A stretch of 64,000 bases of DNA, from NCBI GenBank assembly GCA_024036415.1, contig JAMWET010000945.1, positions 308,501 through 372,500 on the forward strand. The letters are read 5' to 3'. The notes under the pieces are model-generated. The model did no database searches and had not been told where the DNA came from. It saw only the letters and a list, made by a program, of their open reading frames with translations. The stretch is from Prochilodus magdalenae (taxonomy: Eukaryota; Chordata; Actinopteri; Characiformes; Prochilodontidae). The position numbers and the translations under genes were made by a program. Below, one piece after another: positions 1 to 9,600 of the stretch. Every line of letters begins with the position of its first letter. Position 1 is the stretch's first letter.

Positions 1-73
1 CTTAACAAATTCTCTGTCTCTTAAATCTTGCTAACACTCAACAATCATGCTCTCCTCTAAGCAGCTGCCAGAG

Positions 74-252
74 CAGTGGTTTCCAACCCTGGTGCTGGAG
101 GACTCCTGTCCAGTACATTTTGTTTTCTATGCTCGCAACACACCTGATCCAACTACTCAGCTAATTAACAATCGGTTTCTTAGTGTTAATGGGTGTAAAA
201 CATACAAAATGTGCATGGCAGGGTGTCCTCCACAGGGGATTGGAAGCCACTA
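74..252. mobile_element. Short hAT-type MITE
   Basis: The left end begins cagtggtttccaaccctgg and the right end is its approximate inverse (ggattggaagccacta). A CAGTGG start is typical of hAT non-autonomous elements. The 8 bases outside the two ends, tgccagag and tgctggag, agree at 6 positions and could be a decayed 8-bp target duplication. There is no coding capacity. The family assignment rests on recognition of the widespread fish 'ccaaccctggtcctggaggac' repeat. Confidence 0.6.
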
Positions 253-285
253 TGCTGGAGGACCCAAAAATGAAAGCAGTTGATA

Positions 286-440
286 CCTACAAAGCAGTGG
301 AAGATCTCAACGTTCTTTAGCAGACAGTTTCTACTGCTTGAGATATCATTAAGAAATCACAGTTAAAGGGAACTGTAGAAATCATACACTCATCGTCAAA
401 AGAATAGTTGCAGCCAGAAGGAGGTGTGGGATTGCAATCC
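286..440 (+). pseudogene. Tc1-like transposase fragment, N-terminal helix-turn-helix part
   Basis: The plus strand resembles the coding region for the DNA-binding part of a fish Tc1 transposase. In one frame it gives AVEDLN, then a stop, QTVSTA, another stop and DIIKKSQLKGTV. The stops make it a relic. It may be the 5' part of the same copy as the fragment near 1.47-1.62 kb, with later insertions between them. Transposases of this group bind the terminal repeats and cut and paste the element at TA. There is no start codon context and no catalytic region here. Confidence 0.5.
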
Positions 441-585
441 TATTGGGAAGGAAGATAAAGGGAACAATAAATGATAATAAGTTTAGACTGATATGGGTAA
501 TATATATTGAGCTACACATACAGAAGTAGTGTCTCTCAGTATGGCATGGGGTCCCTATGTTTGCTAACACAACTTGCCAGAGATC

Positions 586-930
586 TCAACATGGAGTTCT
601 AAACACAGATTCACACACAGGTTCGTTGGTCGTCTCCACCAAACCAAAAGCAGGACCCGTCACTGAAGATGACCCACTGCCATTTTGAGTCACTCCATGA
701 CAGTCTGGTGTGACACTATTGCACTCTTTGGTGACACAGCAGCCATCTGCCAATATGGCTGGCACTAACATTGATGATTCCTGGACTCACTGACTGTTCA
801 CAGTTGTGACTGTTGGGCCAGTCAGGTAGAGCAAAAAGGCCCATCACATGCCTGTTGGCATGCCTGTTGGGCCATGTGTGAAACTTGAACCAAGTTTCAT
901 TCCTGATGGTTGCTTCGTTCTGGGTGCAGC
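586..930 (-). pseudogene. Tc1-like transposase fragment (family B)
   Basis: The minus strand carries the block around the first catalytic Asp of a Tc1-type transposase, aligning with the plus-strand copy at 7.62-8.04 kb. Shared landmarks are the tcactgaagatgacccactgcc stretch, shortened here to its core, and the reverse of the GGDDG-type segment near 620-650. The frames are broken by stops and indels. Other copies of this family lie at 47.16-47.33 kb (+) and 50.69-51.01 kb (-). No terminal repeats were found next to it. Confidence 0.6.
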
Positions 931-1467
931 TATTCTTTTGGTAATGAGTGTAACAAAGAAAAAGAGACAAATGAAAACAAATAAGAGCTCAAGCTAGATG
1001 CTTAAAGTTAGAGGTAAGTAAGGTAAATAAGCTAATGCTATCAAAATAAAGAACAAACGGCATACGGGAATGCTGTAGGCTGACAGCTATGAGGAACCTT
1101 GTGTAGGGATAAGCTAAGTCAAAGAAAACAGACAAAGAGGAAAGCAAGGTCTGAGGCAACAAAAGCAGAAGCTAAACAGTCTAAGCTACAACAAACTAAA
1201 CTAATGAAGCTAAGATGTACAAGTAGACTAACAAGGCTAAGGCTAACAGTGTACGCATGATACAAGGCATCAAAACAAGAACACAGGACCAGAGACTGGC
1301 AGAGCAAAGGCACGTGAAACGTGTAATGCTGCTCAGGGAGTGACTGAGGTACAGACGAGATACAAATATAGTCCACAGCAAAGGAAGATTAAGCCACAGG
1401 CAGTGCTCAGGCAAAGGGATGAATTTAGAGGTTGAGGTGCCGAATGCTTAACATCGCATGAATTGCA
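931..1467. other. No gene seen; GCTAA-rich stretch
   Basis: From about 1000 to 1260 the sequence repeats the words gctaa and ctaag many times, which looks like a degenerate simple repeat or an old element. No reading frame, terminal repeat or known domain was recognised. Confidence 0.3.
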
Positions 1468-1625
1468 ATGCTGGCTTCTATAACAAGACAATGATCCAAA
1501 ACATACTTCAAAATTCACAGTGAAATGCAGACCGAAGCTTCTGGTATTGTCCCTACACTGTTTTGACCGTCATTGAAAACTTTTGGGTACATCTTAAACA
1601 TGCTGGACTTTGAGACAGACCAAGT
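1468..1625 (+). pseudogene. Tc1-like transposase fragment, C-terminal catalytic part
   Basis: One frame reads QDNDPKHTSKFTVK, the second catalytic Asp block of a Tc1 DDE transposase. A neighbouring frame then reads VIENFWVHLKHA, the block with the catalytic Glu. At least one frameshift separates the two, so the copy is dead. No 3' terminal repeat is obvious after it. The fragment at 286-440 may be its 5' part. Confidence 0.7.
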
Positions 1626-1894
1626 ATATCATAGATCCAAAACCTGCATGGAAGAGTGGATTTTCTCTGTTTCTCTTTCTCTCCGTCTACTGTGTCTCTT
1701 CAAATGACTCTGCTTTTTTTTCATCCATTTTCTGTTTTGAATATAACGATGGGCAAAACATTAAACCTGTTCATGTTTTTAAAGGTCAAAGAGAACATGT
1801 TGAGAAATAATTTAGAAACTGTTGGTTTGAAAAGTATGTGCTTGAATTGAATGAAAAAAAAGGGTGGGCCAGTATCAACATTAGCATTGTGGTC
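1626..1894. other. No gene seen
   Basis: A pyrimidine-rich patch (about 1660-1735) is followed by AT-rich sequence. Nothing was recognised up to the first readable part of the nested Tc1 element. Confidence 0.3.
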
Positions 1895-2184
1895 CTCACC
1901 CTTCTTTTAACACCACTCTGTAAGGCCTATGGGAACTGGGAACAACTACAGTAGCTTGGAAAGTGCCATGTTTCCGATTCTTGTTTAATATAGAATTTCA
2001 GCTGTTCAGCAGTTCAGGGTCTCTTTTGTGGTGTTTTTGTTTCATAATGTTCCAAATTCTTCTAATGGGTAACCGGCTTGGATTGCAGGCAGGCCAGCTT
2101 AGCTGCTGAACTCTTTTACTACAGCTCCATGCAGAATGTGGTTTAGCATTGTCTTGCTGACATAACAAGGGCCTTTCCTGAAAA

Positions 2185-2647
2185 AGTTTGGTGGAGGTGG
2201 GATTATACTGTGGGGTTGTTTTTCAGGAGTTGGGCTCGGCCCCAGTGTTCCAGTGAAATGAACACTTAATGCTCCAGCACACCAAGAGATTTTGGACAAT
2301 TTCATGCTCCCAACTTGGATGTCCCCTTCCTGTTCCAACATGACTGTGCACCAGTGCACAAAGCAAGGTCCATAAAAACATGGAAGAACTTGACTGTCCT
2401 GCAGTCCTGACCTCACCTGATAGAACACCTTTGGGATGAATTAGAGCAGAGGCTGTGAGCCAGGGCTCCTCATCCAACATGAGTGTCTGACTTCACAAAT
2501 GTGCTTCTGGAAGAATGGACAAAAATTCCCATAAACACATTCCTAAACCTTGTGGTGAGCCTTCCTGGGAGGAATGAATGCTGTTATAGCTGCAAAGGGT
2601 GGGCCAACATCATATTAAACCCTATGGATAGGATGGAAAAACCAAGA
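2185..2647 (+). pseudogene. Tc1 transposase fragment inside the nest, truncated at both ends
   Basis: The plus strand encodes a KFGGGGII..WGCFSG block, then a block ending SPDLTPIEHLWDELEQ with the catalytic Glu, and a tail reading VSDFTNVLLEEWTKIPIN. Premature stops (for example after PVK) and loss of both ends make it inactive. It is the same family as the copy at 3186-4266. It is flanked by a 13-bp direct repeat (cctttcctgaaaa at 2172-2184 and 2648-2660) instead of the TA duplication expected for Tc1 transposition. Confidence 0.8.
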
Positions 2648-3185
2648 CCTTTCCTGAAAATGATGCCACCCAGATGTTTGTTGAATCATTCAGCATAAAT
2701 GGAGCCTTCACAGATGAACAAGATGGATTATTAAACTGTGCAATGTTAACAAGCCAGGTGATCTTTCTCCTCTTTAGGCCAGAGGGTGCAGTCTCCATGA
2801 TTCCCAAAAATTATTTTTAATTTTAAGTTATTGGATCACAGGACACCTTTTCACTTCACCTCATTCCATGAGCTTGGGCCTGGAGAAGTTGTCAGCGTTT
2901 CTGAATCTCTTTGTATATCATTTTTCTTTTTTCTTTGCATGGTGGAGTGTTTACCTGCATTTGTGCTTGCAGCAAAGAGCAAAGAACAGGATTCACAGTT
3001 TTCAGAAGTGTTACTGAGCCCATACAGTGATTTCCACTACAGAATCATGACTGCTTTTAAAGCAGGACTGTCTGAGGGCTTGAAGATCACAGCAATGCAG
3101 CAGTGGATTTTGGCCTTTTCCCTTCCATACAGAGGTTTCTCAGGATTCTCTGAATCTTTTTATGACATTATGTTTGTATGTGCAC

Positions 3186-4266
3186 TGTATTGGCAAACGT
3201 ATTCACTCACCCATCCAAATCATAAAATTCAGGATCATCCAGTCACTTCCTTGGCCATGTATGAAACCAAGAACCTAGGTATGCAGACTGTCCCATAGAC
3301 ATTAGTGAAAGAATGGATTGCTTTCAGGTGAAATTGTCTTGCCACTAAATATTCCCCAGTAAACTGTCAGTGGTGTTGTAACAAAGGGGAAATGATTGGG
3401 AATGCAACAGCAACTCGCAGACCACGTAAAATGACAGCAGAGGGGCCAGTGGATGCTGAGGCGCATAGTACATAGAGGTTGCAAACCTTCTTCAGAGTAA
3501 ATTGCTACAGACCTCCAAGCTTCATGTGGCTTTCAGATTAGCTCAAGAACAGTGTGTAGAGAGCTTCATGGAATGGGTTTCCACCAAGCCTTACTTCATG
3601 CAATGCAATTTGCGCTGAATGCAGTGGTGTAAGGCGCGACGTCTCTGGACACTAAAGAGAGTGCTCTCTGGAGGGATGAAGCATACTTCGTCGTCTGACA
3701 ATCTGATGGACGAGTCTGGGTTTGGCAGTTGCTAGGAGAACGGTACTTGTCTGACTGCATTGTGCCGAGTGTAAAGTTTGGTGGAGGGAGAATTATGGTG
3801 TGGGGTTGTTGTTCAGGAGTTGGGCTCGACCCCTTAGTTCCAGTGAAAGGAACTCTTAATGCGCCAGCAGTCCAAGAGATTTGGGACAGTTTCATGCTTC
3901 CAACTGTTTGGGGATGGCCCCTACCTGTTTCAACATGACTACACACCAGTGCACAAAGCAAGGTCCTGACCTCAGCCTGATAGAACACATCAATTGGGAT
4001 GAGATCAGTTAGAGTGGAGACTGCGAGCCAGGCCTTCTCGTCCAACATCAGTGTCTGACTTCACAAATGCGATTCTGGAAGAAGGGTCCAAAATTTCCAT
4101 TAACACATTCCTAAACTTTGTTGCAAGCATTTCCGGGAGAGTCGAAGTTGCTATATCTGCAAAGGCTGGGCCAACGTCAAATTAAACCCCATGGATTATG
4201 AATGGGAAGTCACTCAAGTTCATATGCATGTTAAGGCATACAAGCGAATACTTTTGGCAATACAGT
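3186..4266 (+). mobile_element. Tc1-like element, both ends present, inactive
   Basis: The left end (actgtattggcaaacgtattc, near 3185) and the right end (gaatacttttggcaatacagt, near 4266) are inverted copies, as in the fish Tc1 family with ends reading tattgccaaaagtattcgc. The length is about 1.08 kb. The plus-strand transposase region contains the VKFGGGRIMVWGCCSG block near 3773-3817 and later the expected spacing to the tail (about 4030-4190), but the region before the Glu is deleted and stops are present. It sits inside the minus-strand element that spans the region. Confidence 0.8.
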
Positions 4267-4655
4267 AATTGTATGTTATCCCTGATATATCTTTGATATT
4301 ATGAATCAGGAAACATGGCTATTTGCCGCTCAGTCTTTCACAGAGTGGTGAACCCCTCTTTATCTTTATTTCTAAAAGTCTCAGAGGCTCTTTTATACCC
4401 AGTGATGTTACTGGCCTGTTGCCAATTAATCTAATTAGTTAGATGTTTCACAAGGTCCTTTTTAAGCACTAGTCAACTTTACCAGTCTTTGGTCGCAGCT
4501 GTAGCAGCTTTTTTTAATGTGTTCAAATTCAAAATAGGCTTTCAACATTTGAGTTGTTGTGTTTGTACTAGTTTCCACTGAATACAGGGTTTAAATGATG
4601 TGCACATCATAGCATTCTGTTTTGCATTTGCTTAGCGTCCCAACTTTTCTGAAGT

Positions 4656-5160
4656 GCACTTGTATCTGCTGGCAGTCTTTTTTTTTTCTTTCATCTTTCT
4701 CTTTCCTCCAGTTTCTCTCATTTTTATTTCTGTATGTCTTCTGTTTTGTCTCTCTTGTTTGAATCTCTCTCTTTTTGTATATGTCTGCAGCCTATCTTTT
4801 CTCTCTATCTTTCTTAGTCTTCTTCTTTTTCTTTTATGCGTATCTGTTGTTCCTCTCCCTCTCCTTCTCTCTCTCTCTCTGTATTCCTCTTGCTGGCTAA
4901 CTCACTTGAACCTGTCTCTGTGCTTATCTTTTATGTCTACTGTCTCGTTCTTGCTCTCTGATGCTATCTTCTTTCTGTCTCTGTCTCTCCAAGTGCAAAA
5001 GGAAAAGGAGAGAGTGGAGTGAAAAGACACAGAGAAAGGCACAGAGAGAGCAACTCTGTGCCTTTCTCTGTGTCTTTTCACTCCACTCTCTCCTTTTCCT
5101 TTTGCATTTGTCTGCTCTCTGTTGTTGTTGGCCTCTCCTTCTACCATCTCTTTTTTTAAC
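4656..5160. repeat. Pyrimidine-rich tract on the plus strand
   Basis: A tct/ctt-rich low-complexity tract of about 500 bp with short (ct)n runs near 4860-4880. Its pyrimidine bias is interrupted only by the purine-rich left arm of the inverted repeat at 4994-5106. Open frames across it are rich in Leu, Ser and Phe and are products of composition. Confidence 0.85.
4994..5106. repeat. Perfect 53-bp inverted repeat with 7-base spacer
   Basis: Bases 4994-5046 are the exact reverse complement of 5054-5106, separated by agagcaa. Pairing continues outward with one mismatch to 4990/5110. The right arm continues the surrounding pyrimidine tract and the left arm interrupts it, so the left arm looks like a fold-back copy of the right one. 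RNA from either strand would form a long perfect hairpin. Confidence 0.95.
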
Positions 5161-5245
5161 TGTCTCTTTTAATTCGGTGTACGCCTCTTTCCTCCACAAT
5201 GTTGACCACTCTGTATTAAACATGGATGTCACTCTGCATCTCCAG

Positions 5246-5319
5246 AGGAGCTAAACACCGAGCAGAAATGCGACGGCCATTCGTTCCGCCGCGTGTCTGG
5301 CTTCAGGAAACGGGCACAG
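5246..5319 (+). other. Exon-like 74-bp segment between splice-like sites (tentative)
   Basis: A ctctgcatctccag acceptor-like end precedes 5246 and a cag/gtatga donor-like site follows 5319. One frame is open across it (ELNTEQKCDGHSFRRVSGF and onward) and the segment is richer in CpG than its surroundings. No protein family was recognised, and 74 bp is not a multiple of three. It could equally be a conserved non-coding block. Confidence 0.15.
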
Positions 5320-6949
5320 GTATGAAATGTTAATAAACTTCAGAGAGGACTCGAGCCCGAAGTCATCTCCCCAAAGCCAATGTGAGCAGAGCCAATTATA
5401 CGTGTGAACTCAAAGTGCTCCGTCAGAGCATCGGGGGAAATTACCAGGACTTGACCCATTGATTGTCATTTAATCTTATGTCTTTAATGGGAGCATAAAC
5501 GTTATCTTATCTTTTAATGGTCTGTAAGTGCTCGTGAAATAAAAAACCTTGGGAATAATGCATTCCAATATATATCAGGCTAGAACATACTCTGAGGTCC
5601 CACTGCATTTCAAAAGCAACCTTGAATTTCAAACACACAGGCTCCTGGCTTGAACTTGGAGAACTCTGAGAATGTAAAGGAATCTCGCATCCTTTTCTGT
5701 TTTATTTAGAACTGAGTCTTTTCTTTCACCTTCTCTTCTTCTTCTTCTTTTTCTTCTTCTTGAAGTGGAGGCAAGTGTTGTATTCTAAATGCCCAGTGCT
5801 TACGTAAGCGACGCCTCTATTTTATGTCACTTAAATTCTCTCATTAGTGCGAAAGGGTTTGTTATTTTCCGAAGGGGATGCTGAATATAAAAAGGAGCGA
5901 CGAAGTAGCCAAACCAGCTGACCTACTTCTCCCAATGAAGAAATGAACCATAAATGAACCAAACCTCACAAAGCCCCCTAGCCTTTTCATAATTATGCTT
6001 GTGGTAAACATCATTGGGTGTGCTATGTGACAGCTGACTTGTCTCTTCTTTAACCTGTATCTGAGAGCGTGATGAGACAAGTCTACCCTGCTGAGAGAAA
6101 ATCTCATCTCTCAGCACTCAACAAAGCATCTCCTGCAGTCTTCAGTGGGAATGTCCCCCGCACTCCTGCTGTACATTGACGGCTCTGCATTGAGATGCTG
6201 AAGCACCACAGAAATGCGCAGGCTTTTGGTTCTGCCATGGCAATTGAAAAGCGCTGCGCTCTTATGCTTATAAATGAGAGTGCTTTGCCTATGACAGTGT
6301 AGCTAAGATGTGTCACACTAAATTGCATGTGAAATGCGCTTGATGGTCTTCCCATCACTCCCGGTGGATATTATTCCACCCCACTGGATCTTTCCCTCTG
6401 GAACAACTCTCCATCTCTGTGCACTCCTCCAGTTCTTCCTCATTTTCCTCCTCATCCTCCTTCTCCTCTCCCCCTCCGACCCCCACCTCTCCCTCTAACA
6501 GACGGCATGCTTTGCTAAAGGGAACAGGTGACCTGTTCTCTCAGGAGACTGCCAATCAAATAATGATAGATGTTGTGCCTTTTTCCTATTTTAAGCAGTA
6601 TTTCTTTTTTGAAAAGGCACTGAATAATATGTCAGTTCTTATTTCTGAGAGATGGAATTTTACAAAGAGGCTTTTGAAAGCAGGACGCAGTAGATGCGTG
6701 CAAACACCATGCACTTAGACCTACTGTAATGCCTTGTTTTTCTTGGAATTGTGACACGGATCCGATTGAAGTTTGTCTCAAGGAGAGGTGACGAAGAGAG
6801 GTGAAGGAAAATTTGAATTTGGTCCAGCCCTCACAACAAATGTTTCATGCTCAGGTTTACGCCTTGGATTATTGGTAAATTATTTATTTGAAGACTGTTT
6901 TACTCAGTTACCCCTCCACATGATTTCAGTTTATTCTGGAATGACTAAT
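5320..6949. other. Unique DNA, no gene seen
   Basis: Contains pyrimidine patches at about 5725-5762 and 6425-6498 and otherwise complex sequence. Frames of up to about 99 codons are present but have no recognisable domain. Confidence 0.4.
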
Positions 6950-7204
6950 ATATCGTCGCTGTCCGAAGAAAAACAGGTATCTCCAAAATGGCAACTTTCC
7001 AGGAGAGGCCAAAAACCACATTTAATTAGAATGGAAGTCTATGGAACCAGACGTCTTACCAAGCAGTTTTGGGTCACTTCGGTTGGTCCACTCTTTATGA
7101 AATTTGTACACACTGTAAACAACAGCTTATGTAATCGAATGAGGCATAAAAGTAAAAATCAACAAAAATGGAGATACATGTTTTTCTTTGGACAGCGACG
7201 ATAT
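6950..7204. mobile_element. 255-bp MITE with terminal inverted repeats
   Basis: The left end atatcgtcgctgtccgaaga and the right end tctttggacagcgacgatat are inverted copies, and similarity continues to about 35 bases. A taat tetranucleotide lies immediately outside both ends (6946-6949 and 7205-7208) and could be the target duplication. Related, more decayed copies are at about 36858-37075 and 44660-44725. The open frame across it is incidental. Confidence 0.75.
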
Positions 7205-7619
7205 TAATAATTTATATGCATGCTTTAAAACTACTGTGCAATAGTCAGGGACCCCCCTTCATTTATTTCATTCCCAATCAAAATGGCAAGCAGTGTTTGT
7301 TCAGGTGGTCCCATGTTGGCTGGCTGTTAATTCATTCACTATAATGCTAGTAATTCTATCTTACATGGCAGCAAAACGTTTTGTATATGAATTCTTCTTC
7401 TGGAAATCCTCTGCTCTATTTTGATAATGTGGTGTTCTACATGGTAACCTCTTTCGCATCCCCTTATTTTATTTTTGGTTTGAGAAGCGAGTAACTGTTC
7501 ACTCTTTCAATCAAAGTCCTGGCAAATCAGGCACGTTTTCAGAAAAAGTGTATGTTTGATATTATGATATGTGCAAATAATTCAAGTTTCACTTTCATCC
7601 GTGCATGTGACATAAGCCA
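7205..7619. other. No gene seen
   Basis: AT-rich sequence between the MITE and a Tc1 fragment. It may be the 5' flank of that Tc1 element, but no terminal repeat was identified. Confidence 0.3.
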
Positions 7620-8040
7620 GGACTGGCCTTACCACTGTACCTGACAGACCCAACAGCCATGGTTGTAGACATTCAGCGAGCAGTAATGCGCTTCATGAGT
7701 CATTCTGTTAGTGCCAGCAACATTGGCAGACGCCTGCACAATTCAGGACTACATGCACACTGACGGTTACAGCGACTACCTTTAACACCACATCAGCATT
7801 GCCAAGACTGCAATGGTGTTGAGCCAAACTGTCATCGAGTGACTCAGAATGGCAGCATCTTCAGTGACGAGTCCCGCATTTGTCTTGGTGGGGACGACGG
7901 AAAAAACCTGTGTGTGGGAGCACCGTGGTCAGCACCAAGATGAACGTTTGTTGTCACACGCCCAAAAGCCCTGGTGTCACTCTACCTCCACCCATATCAC
8001 ACAATCTGCAGGAACTTTGTGAGGGGGATGGATTATGACA
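7620..8040 (+). pseudogene. Tc1-like transposase fragment (family B)
   Basis: The plus strand gives MVVDIQRAVMRFMSHSVSA followed by NIGRRLHNSGLH, a helix-turn-helix region. After frame breaks come CHRVTQNGSIFSDESRICLG and GGDDGKN, the latter two around the first catalytic Asp (SDES). Stops interrupt it (for example after GLHAH) and the rest of the DDE domain is missing. It is the best-preserved of four copies of this family in the window and a useful reference for the others. Confidence 0.75.
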
Positions 8041-9104
8041 GGGATGGATTGTCAAAGGACACATAGTAAGGGAGAGAGGTGGCGTGCGTTTCCAAGCAAG
8101 AGTGCGGAGTTCAGAAAAATCTATTACCTCAGGAGATGGGGAGATGAACTGACCAACTTTATATTTATTTATTTATTTATTTATTTATTTATTGTCCTTC
8201 TTTTTTTCTTCTTCTTTTGTTCCTGCCAGCACTTGGTTGCGTGTAAGGTCGCTGGCAGTTCAGCCGCTTTATTCCTCAGCGCTTTGTCAAACGGATGGGG
8301 CTCAGAACCTGGTTGCTAATTGAGCCGACTGCATATTGAGGAGTGGAGATTAATTTCTCTGAATAAATCATTCATGCCGTGTTGGTTGTGTGTTTGACCT
8401 CTGCTGAGAGAGAACATGTGGTGAGGCCTTCAGCATCCGGCAGATTCAAGCGCGGGGGTAAGAGGGGATAAAGCTCTATCTGATGGGGAACAGCACTGGT
8501 TCCAATTGAAGTGATGCAACAGAACTTCTTTTCAAGAATTTCAACAGAATTTTTTTTTTTTCAGTGAGTTCCACACTCACTGACTGTTTCTTCAACCGTT
8601 CGACTCACTTCTTTTACAGTCTACTAAAATGAAATATGGAAATACAGAGTTGTGACCTTTTTTTTTTTTTTTTTTGCAGTTTTTAAATACCGCTTCTCTT
8701 TGGACTGATTAAACACCTCAACTCATCACAGATGATTTCTTAACCTCACCCATACTGATTTTCTCACAGAAAATTTTAGCTCCACCACATCAAACTTTAA
8801 CACCCCATCGATAATCAGGTATGGGCCTAATACTAATTCACACACACGCAGTAGCTTCACACATTTCACGAGCCTGTGTTAGGCAATGCCGCATGAATAA
8901 AAGATGTCAGTTTCCTCAGAACAGCTGAGATAAGACTAATTTATGAACTGTTCTGTGTATTTAGCACAATGGTTATATTTAGACAGGCTGAGAAAAGTGA
9001 TGCCCTCAAACAACAACATGTACAAACACACATTCACAGACATTTAATATTCGTGGTAACGCTGATGTAGATTTTGATGAGATTCTGAAGTGTTTCCATT
9101 CTGG
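8041..9104. other. Unique DNA with simple repeats, no gene seen
   Basis: Holds a (TTTA)n run, two T-tracts (near 8550 and 8658-8678) and a complex, moderately GC-rich block at about 8220-8480 that could be a conserved non-coding element. Confidence 0.35.
8160..8195. repeat. (TTTA)n microsatellite
   Basis: About nine tttatttatt-type units in a row. Confidence 0.9.
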
Positions 9105-9600
9105 GGGTCTTTTTACTTTTACTCCACTACACTTTGAAGTCTAATATCTTATGGTTTACTCCACCACATTATGGTCAAATCTGTCATTTATTTTGGGTTA
9201 TGTGAGCATAAAGACTTAACATGTCCAAATGAAAGAAGTGTATAGTGAGCCCACCAATCAGGGCACAGCACTCACTTTGTGTTGACCTTGTCCTTGACCT
9301 GTTGGACAGAGCTTGTTTCTAGCTAATGGAAACTGTTCTAGCTCATGGAACCCGTTCTCTCTCAGTGTTCTGTCCTCCTGATCATTTAAATAGACATCAC
9401 TGTCAGACTAATTAATGAGCTTCTATTAAAGACTGATGGACTCAGAGACACTAGAGTCTCTTCACCTACACTGAGCTGATTAAGAGTCCTGTTCCAGAAA
9501 TGATAATAGGACATTAGAGCCATAGTAAACCATGCTCCTCTCACTCTCCATACTTAAGTACCTTTGAAGGAAAATACTTTTACTCATTTATTTATTTAAG
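9105..9600. repeat. Possible MITE with acttttactc ends
   Basis: The left part reads ttacttttactccactacac. The right end has aatacttttactc and an actt-aagtacctttg motif reminiscent of the widespread fish 'gtacttttactcaagta' MITEs. The ends are not clean inverted copies, so the limits and the class are uncertain. Confidence 0.3.

Larger units (their letters stand above)
1895..4652 (-). mobile_element. Decayed minus-strand Tc1 element hosting two other Tc1 insertions
   Basis: Read on the minus strand, three separated blocks (about 1895-2171, 2661-3185 and 4268-4652) run in order through one Tc1 element. The outer right end is a gtcccaactttt terminal motif near 4640. The N-terminal DNA-binding region reads HNVIKRFRES near 3140-3172. 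The middle block corresponds to the stretch before the second Asp, and the C-terminal end lies near 1900-2170. The left terminal repeat was not found, so that end is lost or too diverged. Stops and indels are frequent. The gaps between blocks are filled by other Tc1 copies, which inserted later. Confidence 0.7.

Noticed and set aside
2831..3298. 155-codon plus-strand frame
   Set aside because: It lies opposite a decayed minus-strand Tc1 transposase and continues into another Tc1 end.
4654..5254. Hydrophobic 122-codon frame and charged frames on both strands
   Set aside because: They result from the pyrimidine tract and its inverted repeat; both arms give the same KRKRREWSEKTQRKA-type string.
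6419..6530. Pyrimidine tract ending ctctaacag with a short segment before gtgacc as a micro-exon
   Set aside because: The donor is weak, the segment is under 30 bases and nothing supports coding.
6773..7207. 144-codon plus-strand frame
   Set aside because: Its second half is the MITE at 6950-7204, including both terminal repeats, so it is not a gene.
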